DNA of 64,000 nt from Zwartia vadi (GCF_030410375.1 NZ_JAUHHE010000009.1:62001-126000); one strand, 5' to 3'; shown: positions 10,407-20,265, numbered from the stretch's first letter. Numbers and translations: made by a program. The notes: a model not told the origin generated them from the sequence alone.

Positions 10407-11203
10407 TGGCAAACCAAACGCCCACTTCATATAGCGAGCTCACACGTCGAATCATCCCCTGTCTGGATGTGACCGCTGGGCGCGTTGTCAAGGGCGTGAA
10501 CTTCGTTCAATTAGTCGATGCCGGCGATCCTGTTGAGATCGCCCGTCGCTATAACGAGCAGGGCGCGGACGAACTGACCTTTCTGGACATTACTGCTACC
10601 AGCGATGGTCGCGACCTGATCCTCCCCATCATCGAACAAGTTGCCTCGCAAGTTTTTATCCCCTTGACGGTGGGCGGAGGCGTGCGTCAAGTCAGCGATA
10701 TCCAACGCTTGCTCAGCGCTGGTGCCGACAAAATATCAATGAATAGTGCCGCAGTCGCCAACCCTGATCTCGTCCGGGCGGCTTCCGACTATCACGGGTC
10801 GCAATGTATTGTGGTGGCCATTGACGCCAGGCGCGTGGCTGACAGTGAAACGCCCCGGTGGGAGGTCTTCACACATGGTGGACGTCGTGGCACGGGTATC
10901 GATGCTGTGGCATGGGCACGCAAAATGGCTGAATACGGCGCTGGTGAAATCCTACTGACCAGCATGGATAGGGATGGGACCAAATCGGGTTTCGACCTGG
11001 AGCTGACCCGTCAAGTCTCAGACGCCGTACCCGTTCCTGTCATCGCCTCTGGTGGTGTGGGTAATCTTCAACATTTGGCTGATGGTGTCACGCTCGGTGG
11101 CGCCAGTGCCGTGTTAGCCGCCAGTATTTTTCACTACGGTGAATACACCGTTGGACAAGCCAAAGCATTTATGGCGAGTCAGGGCATTCCCGTCAGGATC
11201 TGA
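10403..11203 (+). CDS. hisF: HisF, imidazole glycerol phosphate synthase cyclase subunit
   Basis: 266 aa TIM barrel homologous to HisA. Catalytic aspartates lie in [15 protein letters not shown] and [13 protein letters not shown], and the phosphate loops in TVGGGVR and IASGGVG. It couples ammonia from HisH to PRFAR to make IGP and AICAR. The start is ATG 10403 or the next ATG 10406; both overlap or abut the hisA stop. Confidence 0.97.
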   Translation: MMANQTPTSYSELTRRIIPCLDVTAGRVVKGVNFVQLVDAGDPVEIARRYNEQGADELTFLDITATSDGRDLILPIIEQVASQVFIPLTVGGGVRQVSDIQRLLSAGADKISMNSAAVANPDLVRAASDYHGSQCIVVAIDARRVADSETPRWEVFTHGGRRGTGIDAVAWARKMAEYGAGEILLTSMDRDGTKSGFDLELTRQVSDAVPVPVIASGGVGNLQHLADGVTLGGASAVLAASIFHYGEYTVGQAKAFMASQGIPVRI

Positions 11204-11207
11204 TGAA

Positions 11208-11633
11208 ATGAATAGCCCTCAATTACCTGCTTGGTTGCGTGATGTGAATTTTGATGCGCAAGGGCTGATTCCCGCCATTTCCCAAGACGCCGAAACCGGT
11301 CAGATTTTGATGGTTGCGTGGATGAACGCCGAATCTCTTGCCGAGACGGTATCGACGGGCCGTGCCGTATTTTGGTCACGCTCGCGCAGCCGTCTCTGGC
11401 GCAAAGGTGAAGAGTCCGGCCACGTTCAACGTGTTTTAGAGCTTCGTCTAGATTGCGATGGCGATGTCTTGCTCCTTAAAGTTGAACAAATCGGGGCCAT
11501 CGCCTGTCATACTGGTCGTGCAAGTTGTTTCTACCGCAGACTAGATTCTGTGGCCAGTGCTGGCGCAGCGCCCAGCTCACAGTGGGTCGTTGTTGATCCT
11601 GTTCTCAAAGACCCCGAGCTCATTTATAAATGA
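11208..11633 (+). CDS. hisI: HisI, phosphoribosyl-AMP cyclohydrolase
   Basis: 141 aa zinc enzyme, stand-alone rather than fused to HisE. Zinc-ligand cysteines occur in the LDCDGD and [11 protein letters not shown] motifs, with the [16 protein letters not shown] segment before them. Start at ATG 11208, 4 nt after the hisF stop; an upstream in-frame start would run back into hisF. The stop overlaps the hisE start (ATGA). Confidence 0.96.
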   Translation: MNSPQLPAWLRDVNFDAQGLIPAISQDAETGQILMVAWMNAESLAETVSTGRAVFWSRSRSRLWRKGEESGHVQRVLELRLDCDGDVLLLKVEQIGAIACHTGRASCFYRRLDSVASAGAAPSSQWVVVDPVLKDPELIYK

Positions 11634-11992
11634 ATACAAACACCCCGACCCCTGACGCTTCAGAAACCGTGCTTGCCCGCATCGCAGACCTGCTTGAAAC
11701 CCGTCTGCCAAGCCGCGGAGGGGATCCCGCATCGTCTTATGTTGCCAAGCTCTTCTCCAAGGGCCCGGACGCGGCACTTAAAAAAATCGGCGAAGAAGCC
11801 ACCGAACTTGTGATGGCCGCCAAAGACCAGAAGCCCGAGCGCATTGTGTCCGAAATGGCCGATCTCTGGTTTCACTGCTTGGTCGTGTTGACTGAAAACG
11901 GGCTACGGCCAGAGCAAGTCGTGGCAGAATTAGCGCGTCGTGAAGGCGTCTCCGGATTGCAGGAAAAAGCTTCGCGTTTGAAAACCCCTTAA
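11630..11992 (+). CDS. hisE: HisE, phosphoribosyl-ATP pyrophosphohydrolase
   Basis: 120 aa MazG-like all-alpha hydrolase carrying out step two of histidine synthesis. The conserved [15 protein letters not shown] and [11 protein letters not shown] segments hold the acidic metal ligands. The ATG at 11630 overlaps the hisI stop. Last biosynthetic gene of the operon; the HIT gene follows after 16 nt. Confidence 0.95.
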   Translation: MNTNTPTPDASETVLARIADLLETRLPSRGGDPASSYVAKLFSKGPDAALKKIGEEATELVMAAKDQKPERIVSEMADLWFHCLVVLTENGLRPEQVVAELARREGVSGLQEKASRLKTP

Positions 11993-12008
11993 AGGATCCA
12001 AAGATTCT

Positions 12009-12377
12009 ATGAGTGAACATTGCATCTTTTGCAAGATTGTACGGGGCGAATTGCCAGCAAAGATCGTCTATGAGGATGAGGATTGCATGGTTTTCCATGA
12101 CATCAAACCTGCTGCGCCTGTGCATTTATTAATGATTCCCAAAAAACATATTGTCTCAATGCAAGAGATTAATCCCGAAGATGCCGTTTGGTTAGGTAGA
12201 ATGCTATCAAAGGTGCCTCAAATCGCACTCGACAACGGTTGTAATCCTGGTCCATCCGGTGGCTTTCGTCTGATGACCAACTCTGGTGTCGAGGGTGGTC
12301 AAGAGGTCTTGCACCTTCATTTTCATATTTATGGTGGGAGCCGACCCTGGAAGGGGCCTGCACCTACTGTGGCCTGA
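12009..12377 (+). CDS. HIT-domain (HinT-like) nucleotide hydrolase
   Basis: 122 aa histidine-triad protein. The N-terminal [19 protein letters not shown] is typical of HinT, and the triad HLHFHIYGG sits near residue 105. HinT proteins hydrolyse adenosine phosphoramidates. It commonly sits between hisE and tatA in Burkholderiales, as here (14 nt before tatA), so probably cotranscribed. Confidence 0.93.
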   Translation: MSEHCIFCKIVRGELPAKIVYEDEDCMVFHDIKPAAPVHLLMIPKKHIVSMQEINPEDAVWLGRMLSKVPQIALDNGCNPGPSGGFRLMTNSGVEGGQEVLHLHFHIYGGSRPWKGPAPTVA

Positions 12378-12391
12378 TTCGGAGAACCGTC

Positions 12392-12643
12392 ATGGGCGCA
12401 TTTAGCATTTGGCATTGGTTAATTGTTCTTGTCATCGTCGCATTAGTATTCGGCACGAAAAAGATTCGTAATATCGGCGCGGATCTAGGTGGCGCAGTCA
12501 AGGGCTTCAAGGACGGGATGAAAGATCCCAACGCAAAGGAAGCGGACGCTACGACGACTGCCTCCGAGGCGGCCCCCACGCAACGTGTCGCATCAAACGA
12601 AACCGTTGATGTTCAGGCCAAAGAGAAGTCCAGCACACATTGA
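12392..12643 (+). CDS. tatA: TatA, twin-arginine translocase subunit
   Basis: 83 aa with one N-terminal membrane helix ([14 protein letters not shown]), the hinge [23 protein letters not shown] forming an amphipathic helix, and a charged tail. TatA forms the pore-like assemblies for folded exported proteins. Followed by tatB and tatC; several likely Tat substrates are encoded in this window. Confidence 0.95.
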   Translation: MGAFSIWHWLIVLVIVALVFGTKKIRNIGADLGGAVKGFKDGMKDPNAKEADATTTASEAAPTQRVASNETVDVQAKEKSSTH

Positions 12644-12694
12644 GCGCTTTTTCTGGCTTCCCCTTAGCTGAGACCCTCTGGCCCTGCGAGCAAC

Positions 12695-13201
12695 ATGTTT
12701 GATATCAGTTTCACAGAACTGCTTGTGATCGGCGTGATCGCGCTTGTAGTGATTGGCCCTGAACGCTTGCCAAAGGTTGCGCGTACGATCGGCCATCTGG
12801 TCGGGCGGGCGCAGCGTTATGTCAGTGATGTCAAAACGGATATCCAGCGTGAAGTTGAGCTCGATGAGTTGCGCAAACTCAAAGATCAGATGCAGGATGC
12901 CGCACAAAGCGTCAAATCAAGTCTGCAAAATACAGAGACTGCGATGCGTGAACCCCTCGAAGCTTTCGAGCAGTCTACGATGGCAACGATCAACGAGCTC
13001 AAAGCCCCGCTTGGAACTCCCGATATTGGTGTCACGCCAGCCGTCTCTGCGCAAACGCCTGCCATTGCGGCCGCCCAAGCTTCGGTGGCTCAACCACCTA
13101 CTCAGCTTGAAATCGATGCGCTTCGTCCTGCCGCGCACGATACGGTCGCCCCAGTCACGGTCGCAGCCAACCCAGAGACTACGCCCGGATCAAAATCTTG
13201 A
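12695..13201 (+). CDS. tatB: TatB, twin-arginine translocase subunit
   Basis: 168 aa. The N-terminal [25 protein letters not shown] is the TatB pattern, with the conserved glutamate in the membrane helix and the GPERLP hinge. A long amphipathic helix and an Ala/Pro/Thr-rich tail follow. TatB works with TatC in signal-peptide recognition. The stop overlaps the proposed tatC start. Confidence 0.95.
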   Translation: MFDISFTELLVIGVIALVVIGPERLPKVARTIGHLVGRAQRYVSDVKTDIQREVELDELRKLKDQMQDAAQSVKSSLQNTETAMREPLEAFEQSTMATINELKAPLGTPDIGVTPAVSAQTPAIAAAQASVAQPPTQLEIDALRPAAHDTVAPVTVAANPETTPGSKS

Positions 13202-13986
13202 GCACTGAAGACAAATCACACGAAACCACTCAAGGTGGCGAAAGCTTTATGTCGCACCTTGTTGAGTTGCGCAGCCGGCTATTACGAGCGGTTGGCACCA
13301 TGCTTGTCGTCTTCATTGCATTATTCATCTACCCAGGTGCTTCCGCGATTTATGACATGCTAGCCGCACCAATGCTTGCCTCGCTACCCGATGGCACGCG
13401 CATGATTGCGACAGGCGTCATTACGCCTTTCATGGTGCCCGTCAAAGTCACCATGATGGCGGCTTTCGTCTTATCTCTTCCCGTTGTGTTGTATCAAGTT
13501 TGGGCATTTGTTGCGCCAGGCTTATACCGACACGAGCAGCGATTGGCGCTGCCACTGATCGTTTCAAGCTCGCTGCTGTTTTTGTTGGGTATGGCTTTTT
13601 GTTATTTTGTCGTCTTCAAAACAGTGTTTAGTTTCATCGCATCGTTTGCGCCGGAATCAATCACACCGGCACCAGATATCGAGGCTTATCTGGGATTTGT
13701 GATGACAATGTTCTTAGCCTTCGGTATTACTTTCGAGGTCCCTGTCGCTGTTATTTTGCTAGTCAGAATGGGGATTGTGACGGTTGCCCAACTTCAGCAG
13801 TCCCGCGGCTATGTAATTGTCGGTGCATTTATCATTGCGGCAGTGGTGACCCCTCCCGATGTCGTCAGTCAGTTCCTGCTCGCCGTCCCGCTATGCGTGC
13901 TCTATGAGGTCGGCATTTTGTTGGCTAGAGGCATCAAAGCGCGCACCGAGACACCCGAATCAGAAGCGCCCGATTCCACAAAATGA
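13198..13986 (+). CDS. tatC: TatC, twin-arginine translocase core subunit
   Basis: 262 aa polytopic protein with about six membrane helices. Conserved features are the [14 protein letters not shown]-terminus, [16 protein letters not shown], and the FGITFEVPV segment with the conserved glutamate. The likely start is TTG 13198, overlapping the tatB stop; the first in-frame ATG at 13249 would begin at SHLVELR and lose the usual short acidic leader. TatC is the receptor for RR signal peptides. Confidence 0.95.
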   Translation: MSTEDKSHETTQGGESFMSHLVELRSRLLRAVGTMLVVFIALFIYPGASAIYDMLAAPMLASLPDGTRMIATGVITPFMVPVKVTMMAAFVLSLPVVLYQVWAFVAPGLYRHEQRLALPLIVSSSLLFLLGMAFCYFVVFKTVFSFIASFAPESITPAPDIEAYLGFVMTMFLAFGITFEVPVAVILLVRMGIVTVAQLQQSRGYVIVGAFIIAAVVTPPDVVSQFLLAVPLCVLYEVGILLARGIKARTETPESEAPDSTK

Positions 13987-14029
13987 AATTGCACAAAATA
14001 CGTTATTTTCAGCAAAGTTACCTTATATA

Positions 14030-14060
14030 GACCATAAAGCGTACTCTTTAGTCCGTTTTT
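14030..14060 (+). terminator. Possible weak terminator after tatC
   Basis: TAAAG (14035-14039) pairs with CTTTA (14046-14050) around a 6-nt loop; the stem extends by GAC/GTC across a 2-nt bulge, and TTTTT follows at 14056-14060. AT-rich and weak, but located 43 nt after the tatC stop. Confidence 0.4.
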
Positions 14061-14079
14061 GTAATATTTATATTCTTTA

Positions 14080-14140
14080 ATACCATTTCCACTTAATTTA
14101 ACTTACTATAAAAATCTTGTGTATGTAAGTGGAAAGGTAT
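14080..14140. repeat. 15-bp inverted repeat upstream of the XRE regulator
   Basis: The left arm ATACCATTTCCACTTA (14080-14095) and right arm TAAGTGGAAAGGTAT (14126-14140) are complementary apart from one unpaired base in the left arm. The 30-nt spacer is AT-rich. It lies about 110 nt before the regulator start and could be an operator or a large RNA stem-loop. Confidence 0.6.
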
Positions 14141-14248
14141 ATCTTTTGGCGTTTTCAAAATAAACATTAAGGTCTTTCGGGTTTTTACAGTTGTCGACTC
14201 GACTTTTTGTTTCTATATTCAAGCCGCAAGAACTCAATAGGGACCATC

Positions 14249-14608
14249 GTGCTCGCTCACCGTCTCAAACAAGCCCGCCTTCGCGCAGGCCTCTCGCAAG
14301 AAAAACTCGGCAAATTGGCCGGGATCGATCCTATGTCCGCCAGTGCGCGGATGAATCAGTACGAGCGTGGCAAGCACGCCCCAGACTACCAGCTCATGTG
14401 CCGCGTCGCAGAGATCCTGAAAATGCCCGTCAGTTGGTTTTATACCGCCAACGATGAGGAAGCGCGACTCCAGGAAATCTTTCATCACTTGCAACCCTCG
14501 ATTCGCGGCCCTTTGCTGACTCAGGCGGAAAACCTGTTTGTGGCACATCCAACCGATACTGGCACACCCGAAGCTGGTGCTCCTGAGCAGCAATTGTCGG
14601 CCGAGTAA
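14249..14608 (+). CDS. XRE-family HTH transcriptional regulator
   Basis: About 119 aa with an N-terminal helix-turn-helix of the Cro/CI type (LAHRLKQARLRAGLSQEKLG, then QYERGKHAPDYQLM) at about residues 2-65, and a short tail without an obvious ligand domain. Start chosen at GTG 14249, preceded by TAGGGA; a TTG at 14207 would add 14 residues with no homology sense. It is preceded by an AT-rich region with an inverted repeat and ends 2 nt from the convergent protease gene. Target unknown; autoregulation through the upstream repeat is possible. Confidence 0.85.
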   Translation: MLAHRLKQARLRAGLSQEKLGKLAGIDPMSASARMNQYERGKHAPDYQLMCRVAEILKMPVSWFYTANDEEARLQEIFHHLQPSIRGPLLTQAENLFVAHPTDTGTPEAGAPEQQLSAE

Positions 14609-14610
14609 AT

Positions 14611-15822
14611 CTAGCGCGGTCGAACTGGACGCTGTCCCAGCGTAACATTTAAGGTTTGCGTGCGTCCTGAACGATAAATTTTCAGAGTCGCACGCGAATC
14701 AGGCGATTTCGCTGCAATCGCCGCCATCAATCGAGCCGTGCTCACCACAGGCTCACCATCAAACGATTGAATAATGTCACCGATGCGAAGGCCTCCCTTT
14801 GCACCGGGTCCTTCTCGCATCATGCTGGCAACAATGACCCCTTCAGGCCGCTCCAGTTTGAAGGCTTTTGCCAAATCAGGCGTAACGTCCTGCGTTTCTA
14901 TGCCCAACCAGCCACGTCTGACAAATCCATCCTTGATAATTTGGAGAAGCACCTTTTGCGCCGCTTCAGCGGGTATCGCAAAGCCGATCCCAAGCGACCC
15001 GCCGGACTTTGAGTAAATCGCCGTATTGATCCCGATCAACCGTCCAAGGGTGTCGATCAGTGCGCCACCCGAATTGCCCGGATTAATGGCTGCATCCGTT
15101 TGAATGAAGTTTTCATAGGTATTGATACCAAGCCCGCCCCGCCCCAAGGCAGACACCACGCCCATTGTGACTGTCTGTCCGACACCGAACGGGTTGCCAA
15201 TTGCCAGCACCACGTCACCGACGCGCGGCAGACTGGACACATCAAAAGGCAGCACGGGTAAATCTGCGAGTGGGATCTTCAACACAGCGAGATCGGACTC
15301 CGGATCAATGCCAATGATCTTTGCTGCGGATTGGCGCCCATCCCTCAAGGCCACCACAATCTCGTCTGCCTCTTCGACAACATGGAAATTGGTCACCACA
15401 TGCCCATTGGCTGAAACAATGACACCCGAGCCAAGGTTGGTCGACTGCTGCTGTTGGCGAAAGCCAGGCATTTGCTCAAAAAAATGCCTCAGCAACGGAT
15501 CCGGAGGAAACGGCAAACGTGAAACTTCAACACGTTTGGTTGTATATATATTGACCACAGCAGGGGCGGCACGCGCCACCGCATCCGCATAGGAACCGGG
15601 TGCCTGGGACTGGGAGACGGAAGGTTGCGCAATCACACCAGGGTTCGTTGAAAGAGGTGGTGTCGGTGCGGCAACACGCTTTGACTCCAGTCGATCTGGA
15701 CGTATCGCCGTATTTTCTGTCCCTAAGTTTTGCAGCCACTCTGGGCGTAAAGTCACCACCACGAATAAAATCGCTAAACAAACCGTGACTGTCTGAGCGA
15801 AAACGAGCCAAATTCGACGCAT
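14611..15822 (-). CDS. S1C trypsin-like periplasmic serine protease (DegS/DegQ/HtrA family)
   Basis: 403 aa. A single N-terminal membrane segment (WLVFAQTVTVCLAILFVVV) anchors a trypsin-like domain with the triad His in VVTNFHVVEE, Asp in PESDLAVLKI and Ser in NPGNSGGALID. One C-terminal PDZ domain follows (QDVTPDLAKAF to VTLG). One PDZ and an N-terminal anchor resemble DegS or the beta-proteobacterial MucD/DegQ types; I do not assign a symbol. Start ATG 15822; an upstream extension would overlap the divergent gene at 15840. Confidence 0.9.
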   Translation of the reverse strand: MRRIWLVFAQTVTVCLAILFVVVTLRPEWLQNLGTENTAIRPDRLESKRVAAPTPPLSTNPGVIAQPSVSQSQAPGSYADAVARAAPAVVNIYTTKRVEVSRLPFPPDPLLRHFFEQMPGFRQQQQSTNLGSGVIVSANGHVVTNFHVVEEADEIVVALRDGRQSAAKIIGIDPESDLAVLKIPLADLPVLPFDVSSLPRVGDVVLAIGNPFGVGQTVTMGVVSALGRGGLGINTYENFIQTDAAINPGNSGGALIDTLGRLIGINTAIYSKSGGSLGIGFAIPAEAAQKVLLQIIKDGFVRRGWLGIETQDVTPDLAKAFKLERPEGVIVASMMREGPGAKGGLRIGDIIQSFDGEPVVSTARLMAAIAAKSPDSRATLKIYRSGRTQTLNVTLGQRPVRPR

Positions 15823-15839
15823 CTTGTTACCAGGAAAAT

Positions 15840-16598
15840 ATGAAATCCATCCCAACCCGTGAACTGTGCGTGTGGCTTGATACCACACTCAATTCTGCCG
15901 CTTTTAGTGACTACTGCCCAAACGGCTTACAAGTCGAAGGCAAGTCCACAGTCTCCCATATTATCGCGGGCGTGACAGCTAGTCAGGCGCTGATTGATGT
16001 GGCGAGCGAGCGAGGCGCGGACGCTATTCTCGTTCATCACGGATGGTTCTGGAAGGGCGAGGACTCTAGAGTACGAGGCACGCGAAAAACCAGACTGGCC
16101 AGCCTGCTCGCCCGTGACATCAACCTCATTGCTTACCATTTGCCTTTGGACGCGCACCCTGAGCTCGGCAATAACGCACAGCTTGCACGCATGCTCGGAC
16201 TGATCCCATCGACGCAGAAAGCAGGTCCCGGAGGGTTGATCTGGCTGGGTGAAATGTCTGGAGCCTCTACATTGGGAGAGGTTGCGGCCAAGGTCGAGCG
16301 AGTACTTGGACGCACCCCTCAAATCGTTGGGGATGCTGCCATGTCCGCACAAAGGGTGGCATGGTGCACAGGTGCTGCGCAAAGTATGTTTGGTGACGCC
16401 ATCGACGCAGGTGCCCAGATTTTTATCACTGGAGAGATCTCCGAACCCACTGTGCACTTAGCTCGGGAAGCGAGTGTCGGTTTTATTGGAGCAGGCCACC
16501 ATGCGACTGAGCGTTACGGCGTTCAAGCCCTGGGTGCCGCGATTCGTGAAGAGTTTGGCATCAAGGTTGAATTTGTCGACATAGACAATCCCGTTTGA
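15840..16598 (+). CDS. Nif3-like dinuclear metal-centre protein (YbgI family)
   Basis: 252 aa. The Nif3/GTP cyclohydrolase I type 2 family is marked by the N-terminal FSDYCPNGLQVEG, the metal-binding VHHGWFWKG and AYHLPLDAHPELGNNAQLA, and the C-terminal GAGHHATERYGVQALG. Hexameric rings with two metals are known for the family; its precise biochemical role is unsettled. It is divergent from the HtrA-like protease with only 17 nt between start codons, so their promoters must overlap. Confidence 0.92.
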   Translation: MKSIPTRELCVWLDTTLNSAAFSDYCPNGLQVEGKSTVSHIIAGVTASQALIDVASERGADAILVHHGWFWKGEDSRVRGTRKTRLASLLARDINLIAYHLPLDAHPELGNNAQLARMLGLIPSTQKAGPGGLIWLGEMSGASTLGEVAAKVERVLGRTPQIVGDAAMSAQRVAWCTGAAQSMFGDAIDAGAQIFITGEISEPTVHLAREASVGFIGAGHHATERYGVQALGAAIREEFGIKVEFVDIDNPV

Positions 16599-16677
16599 TC
16601 GTTCAAACACTTGGCTCCGCCGCCCTGGATAAACCAATCATGGCGACGGCCCTGTCAACTCACACGCATCGTGTTGA

Positions 16678-17127
16678 CTATTTCTTTAAAGAGTCGCGAA
16701 TTTCGCGTAAAAGCAATACATCCTCGGGGGTGGCTGGTGGTGCTTTTTCAGCTTCCAGATCCATTTTGCTACGTGCCTTGTTGATGGCTTTGACCATCCA
16801 GAAAATCACAAATGCCAACAAAATAAAGTTGATCACAATCGTGACAAAATTACCCCAGGCAAAAACGGTTGCACCGGCTTTAGTCAAATCCGCATAGGTT
16901 TCAGGTCCAGTATAGTTTTCCGGACGTGACAGCACGAAAAATTTGTTGCTAAAGTCCATCGCACCGCCAACCATAAAGTTCACAACCGGCATGACGATAT
17001 CTTTGACCAATGAGTCAACGATTTTGCTGAAGGCAGCGCCCACAATCACGCCGATTGCGAGGTCAACAACATTACCCCTTACCGCAAAAGCTCGAAATTC
17101 CTTTAAAAATCCACGTGCTTGACTCAT
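16678..17127 (-). CDS. mscL: MscL, large-conductance mechanosensitive channel
   Basis: 149 aa, two membrane helices. The N-terminal [27 protein letters not shown] is the canonical MscL S1/TM1 sequence, and TM2 is followed by a charged cytoplasmic helix ending REIRDSLKK. It opens under hypo-osmotic stress to release solutes. Divergent from petA, with about 130 nt between starts. Confidence 0.97.
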   Translation of the reverse strand: MSQARGFLKEFRAFAVRGNVVDLAIGVIVGAAFSKIVDSLVKDIVMPVVNFMVGGAMDFSNKFFVLSRPENYTGPETYADLTKAGATVFAWGNFVTIVINFILLAFVIFWMVKAINKARSKMDLEAEKAPPATPEDVLLLREIRDSLKK

Positions 17128-17260
17128 TTCTTGATTCCCCTGATGGAAGTGTGTTCTTGGTGGGGCTATAATAAGAGGTTAGGAAATTTGTAACAAGTTT
17201 GGTGTGAACCAGTCTGCAACGCGAGCGCTCGGCCGCGTTGGCTGCAATAAGGATAGGAAG

Positions 17261-17902
17261 ATGAGTCAGGATTCGATTGTGCATGATGACGAAGGCGCGG
17301 TTCCCCCAACCCTGCCCTCCGACCCCTCGCGCCGCTTCTGGATCGGCACAACCTGTGCTGTGGGTGGTGTCGCCGGAGCCGCTTTAGCTGTTCCTTTCGT
17401 AAGCACGTTTGCCCCTTCAGAAAAGGCTCGCGCTGCGGGTGCTCCTGTTGAAGTCGACATCAGCACCATCCCCGTAGGCGAAATGCGCACCGTCGAGTGG
17501 CGCGGCAAGCCTGTCTGGGTGATTCACCGCTCCAAAGAGCAATTGGCCACACTCAAAGGCAACGATCCTTTTCTCGCCGACCCCAACTCCGACCGCCCAG
17601 GCGTCACACCGCCTTACGCCAAGAATGAATGGCGCTCACGCAAGCCTGATATGTTTGTAACGGTCGGCATCTGCACACACTTGGGTTGCGCACCGACTCC
17701 CAAGTTTCAAACGGGTCCACAGCCCAGCCTCCCCAACGACTGGGATGGTGGCTTCCTGTGCCCTTGCCACGGGTCGACTTTCGACATGGCCGGTCGTGTT
17801 TACAAAAACAAACCTGCGCCTGATAACCTCGAAGTCCCTCCCTACCAGTACCTGAGCGACACCAAAATCATTATCGGTGTTGACGAAAACAACAAGGCCT
17901 AA
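17261..17902 (+). CDS. petA: PetA, Rieske iron-sulfur subunit of cytochrome bc1
   Basis: 213 aa. The N-terminus carries a twin-arginine-type anchor (PSRRFWIGTTCAVGG and the following hydrophobic run). The 2Fe-2S ligands are in CTHLGC and CPCHGS, with the GRVYKNKPAPDNLEVPPY tail typical of the family. Start ATG 17261 preceded by AGGATAGGAAG; a longer frame from 17204 has no support. First gene of petABC; presumably Tat-inserted after cofactor loading. Confidence 0.96.
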   Translation: MSQDSIVHDDEGAVPPTLPSDPSRRFWIGTTCAVGGVAGAALAVPFVSTFAPSEKARAAGAPVEVDISTIPVGEMRTVEWRGKPVWVIHRSKEQLATLKGNDPFLADPNSDRPGVTPPYAKNEWRSRKPDMFVTVGICTHLGCAPTPKFQTGPQPSLPNDWDGGFLCPCHGSTFDMAGRVYKNKPAPDNLEVPPYQYLSDTKIIIGVDENNKA

Positions 17903-17959
17903 TCGGCCTTTGATTAACACCGCACATCGCGACACTGATTAAAGTAAAGGAGCCGTTTC

Positions 17960-19339
17960 ATGGCTGGCGAAAAATCCGTCGAAACGACCGGACTGCTAGG
18001 ATGGATAGACCGTCGCTTTCCGCTGACGTCTAGCTACAAAGCGCATTTGTCCGAGTACTACGCACCCAAAAATTTTAATTTTTGGTATTTCTTTGGTTCA
18101 CTCTCTCTGCTAGTGCTCGTGCTGCAGATCGTGACGGGTATTTTCCTCGTCATGCACTACAAGCCCGATGCGCAATACGCCTTCCAGTCCGTTGAATACA
18201 TCATGCGCGAAGTGCCAGGTGGATGGTTTATCCGCTATATGCACTCCACCGGTGCATCGATGTTCTTTATCGTGGTCTACCTCCACATGACACGCGCACT
18301 GATTTACGGCTCATACCGCAAGCCTCGCGAGCTCGTCTGGATTTTCGGCGTCGGCATCTTCCTGTGCTTGATGGCTGAAGCGTTTTTTGGCTACCTCCTG
18401 CCTTGGGGCCAGATGTCATTCTGGGGTGCACAGGTGATTGTGAACCTGTTCTCAGCTATTCCCTTTATCGGCCCCGAGCTCTCCATCTGGATTCGTGGCG
18501 ACTACGTGGTCTCTGACGCAACGCTCAACCGCTTTTTTGCTTTCCACGTGATTGCGATTCCCCTGGTTCTGTTGGGATTGGTCGCAGCACACGTCATCGC
18601 CCTGCATGAGGTTGGTTCAAACAACCCTGATGGCGTCGACATCAAAGCCAAAAAAGATAAACACGGTCGCCCATTGGATGGTATCCCTTTCCATCCTTTC
18701 TACACCGTTCATGACATTTTGGGTGTGGCTGGTTTCTTCATCATCTTCATGGCGATTATTTTCTTTGCCCCTGAGATGGGAGGCTACTTCCTGGAGTTCA
18801 ACAACTTCTTACCCGCCGATCCGCTGAAAACCCCGCTTCATATCGCTCCTGTCTGGTATTTCACGCCGTTCTACTCCATGCTGCGTGCCACGACTGATGA
18901 CTTTACGTGGGTGTTGGCAGGTTCTGCCGTTTTGGCCGCGATCGTGATGTTCTTCAAGACCAAGGGTCTAGCCAAGCTCATCGTTCCTGTTGTGTTGATC
19001 ATCGTTGCCGTCCTGTTGCGCGCGATCGACGCCAAGTTCTGGGGCGTGGTAGCAATGGGCGGCGCTGTCGTTCTGTTGTTCTTCCTGCCCTGGCTTGACT
19101 ACAGCCCTGTAAAGTCCATTCGTTATCGTCCAGGCTGGCACAAGGTCCTGTACGGCATTTTCTTCGTGAACTTTATTGTGCTTGGCTACCTTGGTACGCA
19201 AGCGCCTACAGACGTCTTTAACTTGATGTCACAGATTGGTACGCTGATCTATCTGGCATTTTTCTTGTTGATGCCTGTCTGGAGTCGCCTTGGAACATTT
19301 AAACCGGTCCCCGACCGTGTTACGTTCCACGCACATTGA
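17960..19339 (+). CDS. petB: PetB, cytochrome b of the bc1 complex
   Basis: 459 aa polytopic membrane protein binding two b hemes. Conserved features include GGWFIRYMHSTGAS, GYLLPWGQMSFWGAQVI, the Qo-site PEW-type region (here APVWYFTPFYSMLRA), and helices through the C-terminus. AAAGGAGCC precedes the ATG. The C-terminal extension past the eighth helix is as in other beta-proteobacterial cytochromes b. Oxidises quinol and passes electrons to the Rieske cluster. Confidence 0.97.
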   Translation: MAGEKSVETTGLLGWIDRRFPLTSSYKAHLSEYYAPKNFNFWYFFGSLSLLVLVLQIVTGIFLVMHYKPDAQYAFQSVEYIMREVPGGWFIRYMHSTGASMFFIVVYLHMTRALIYGSYRKPRELVWIFGVGIFLCLMAEAFFGYLLPWGQMSFWGAQVIVNLFSAIPFIGPELSIWIRGDYVVSDATLNRFFAFHVIAIPLVLLGLVAAHVIALHEVGSNNPDGVDIKAKKDKHGRPLDGIPFHPFYTVHDILGVAGFFIIFMAIIFFAPEMGGYFLEFNNFLPADPLKTPLHIAPVWYFTPFYSMLRATTDDFTWVLAGSAVLAAIVMFFKTKGLAKLIVPVVLIIVAVLLRAIDAKFWGVVAMGGAVVLLFFLPWLDYSPVKSIRYRPGWHKVLYGIFFVNFIVLGYLGTQAPTDVFNLMSQIGTLIYLAFFLLMPVWSRLGTFKPVPDRVTFHAH

Positions 19340-19365
19340 GCTTAAACTTTAATTACGGAATGACC

Positions 19366-20217
19366 ATGATCAAGAAGCTGCTTTGTGCTCTTGCCCTAGT
19401 GATCACATGCACCGGCGCAAACGCTGCAGGCGGGGATTTCCCGCTTGAGCGCGCGCCCAACCGCATCAACGATGTTGCTTCGCTCCAAAATGGCGCCAAG
19501 CTGTTTGTGAACTACTGTCTCAACTGTCACAGCGCCTCCGCCATGCGCTACAACAAGCTCAAGGATATTGGTCTGACAGACCAGCAAATCCGTGAAAGCC
19601 TGTTGTTCACTGGCGAAAAAGTTGGTGATCTGATGATGGGTTCGGTATCGGTCAAAGACGGAAAAGCATGGTTTGGCGCCGCCCCGCCAGACTTGTCTTT
19701 GATGGCTCGCGCCAAGTCTATCAACGCTGGGCCGACAGGTTCTGATTACATCTACACTTACTTGCGCACCTACTACCGCGATACCAGCAAGATTACAGGC
19801 TGGGACAACTTGGCTTTCCCAAGTTCCGGTATGCCTCACGTCCTTTGGGAGCGTCAGGGTCCACGTGAAATGACTGTCATCACCACGCAAAAAGCCGCCG
19901 CGAAGGATGGTAAACCAGCAGGTTGGGAACGCATCATGACAACCTATGACTCAGCCGGTTACGTCACGTCTAAAGTTGAGCCACTCGCAAACTACACTGG
20001 CAAACCAACGGTCGAGCATAAGTTCAAGTCTCTCGATCCTCAGCGCGCTGCTGCCTATGACCGCGACATGGCCGACCTGACTGGCTTTATGACCTGGATG
20101 TCCGAGCCGATTCAGCAAAAGCGCAAGCAAATTGGCGTTTGGGTGCTCTTGTTCCTCGGTATCTTTTTTGTCATTGCGTGGCGCTTGAACGCATCGTTCT
20201 GGAAACACGTCAAGTAA
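19366..20217 (+). CDS. petC: PetC, cytochrome c1 of the bc1 complex
   Basis: About 283 aa. Sec signal peptide ending at GANA, heme-binding CLNCH near residue 50, and a C-terminal membrane anchor (IGVWVLLFLGIFFVIAWRLNA). The start at ATG 19366 is favoured over ATG 19360 because ACGGA sits 7 nt before it but almost touches 19360; a TTG at 19336 overlapping petB is unlikely. Passes electrons from the Rieske protein to soluble cytochromes c. Confidence 0.95.
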   Translation: MIKKLLCALALVITCTGANAAGGDFPLERAPNRINDVASLQNGAKLFVNYCLNCHSASAMRYNKLKDIGLTDQQIRESLLFTGEKVGDLMMGSVSVKDGKAWFGAAPPDLSLMARAKSINAGPTGSDYIYTYLRTYYRDTSKITGWDNLAFPSSGMPHVLWERQGPREMTVITTQKAAAKDGKPAGWERIMTTYDSAGYVTSKVEPLANYTGKPTVEHKFKSLDPQRAAAYDRDMADLTGFMTWMSEPIQQKRKQIGVWVLLFLGIFFVIAWRLNASFWKHVK

Positions 20218-20231
20218 GTTGTTTTATTGGG

Positions 20232-20265
20232 GCCAGCGTCTGCTCGACGTAGACGCTGGCTTTTT
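20232..20265 (+). terminator. Rho-independent terminator after petC
   Basis: A perfect 10-bp GC-rich stem, GCCAGCGTCT (20232-20241) with AGACGCTGGC (20251-20260), 9-nt loop, then TTTTT. It begins 15 nt after the petC stop and separates petABC from sspA. Confidence 0.88.
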
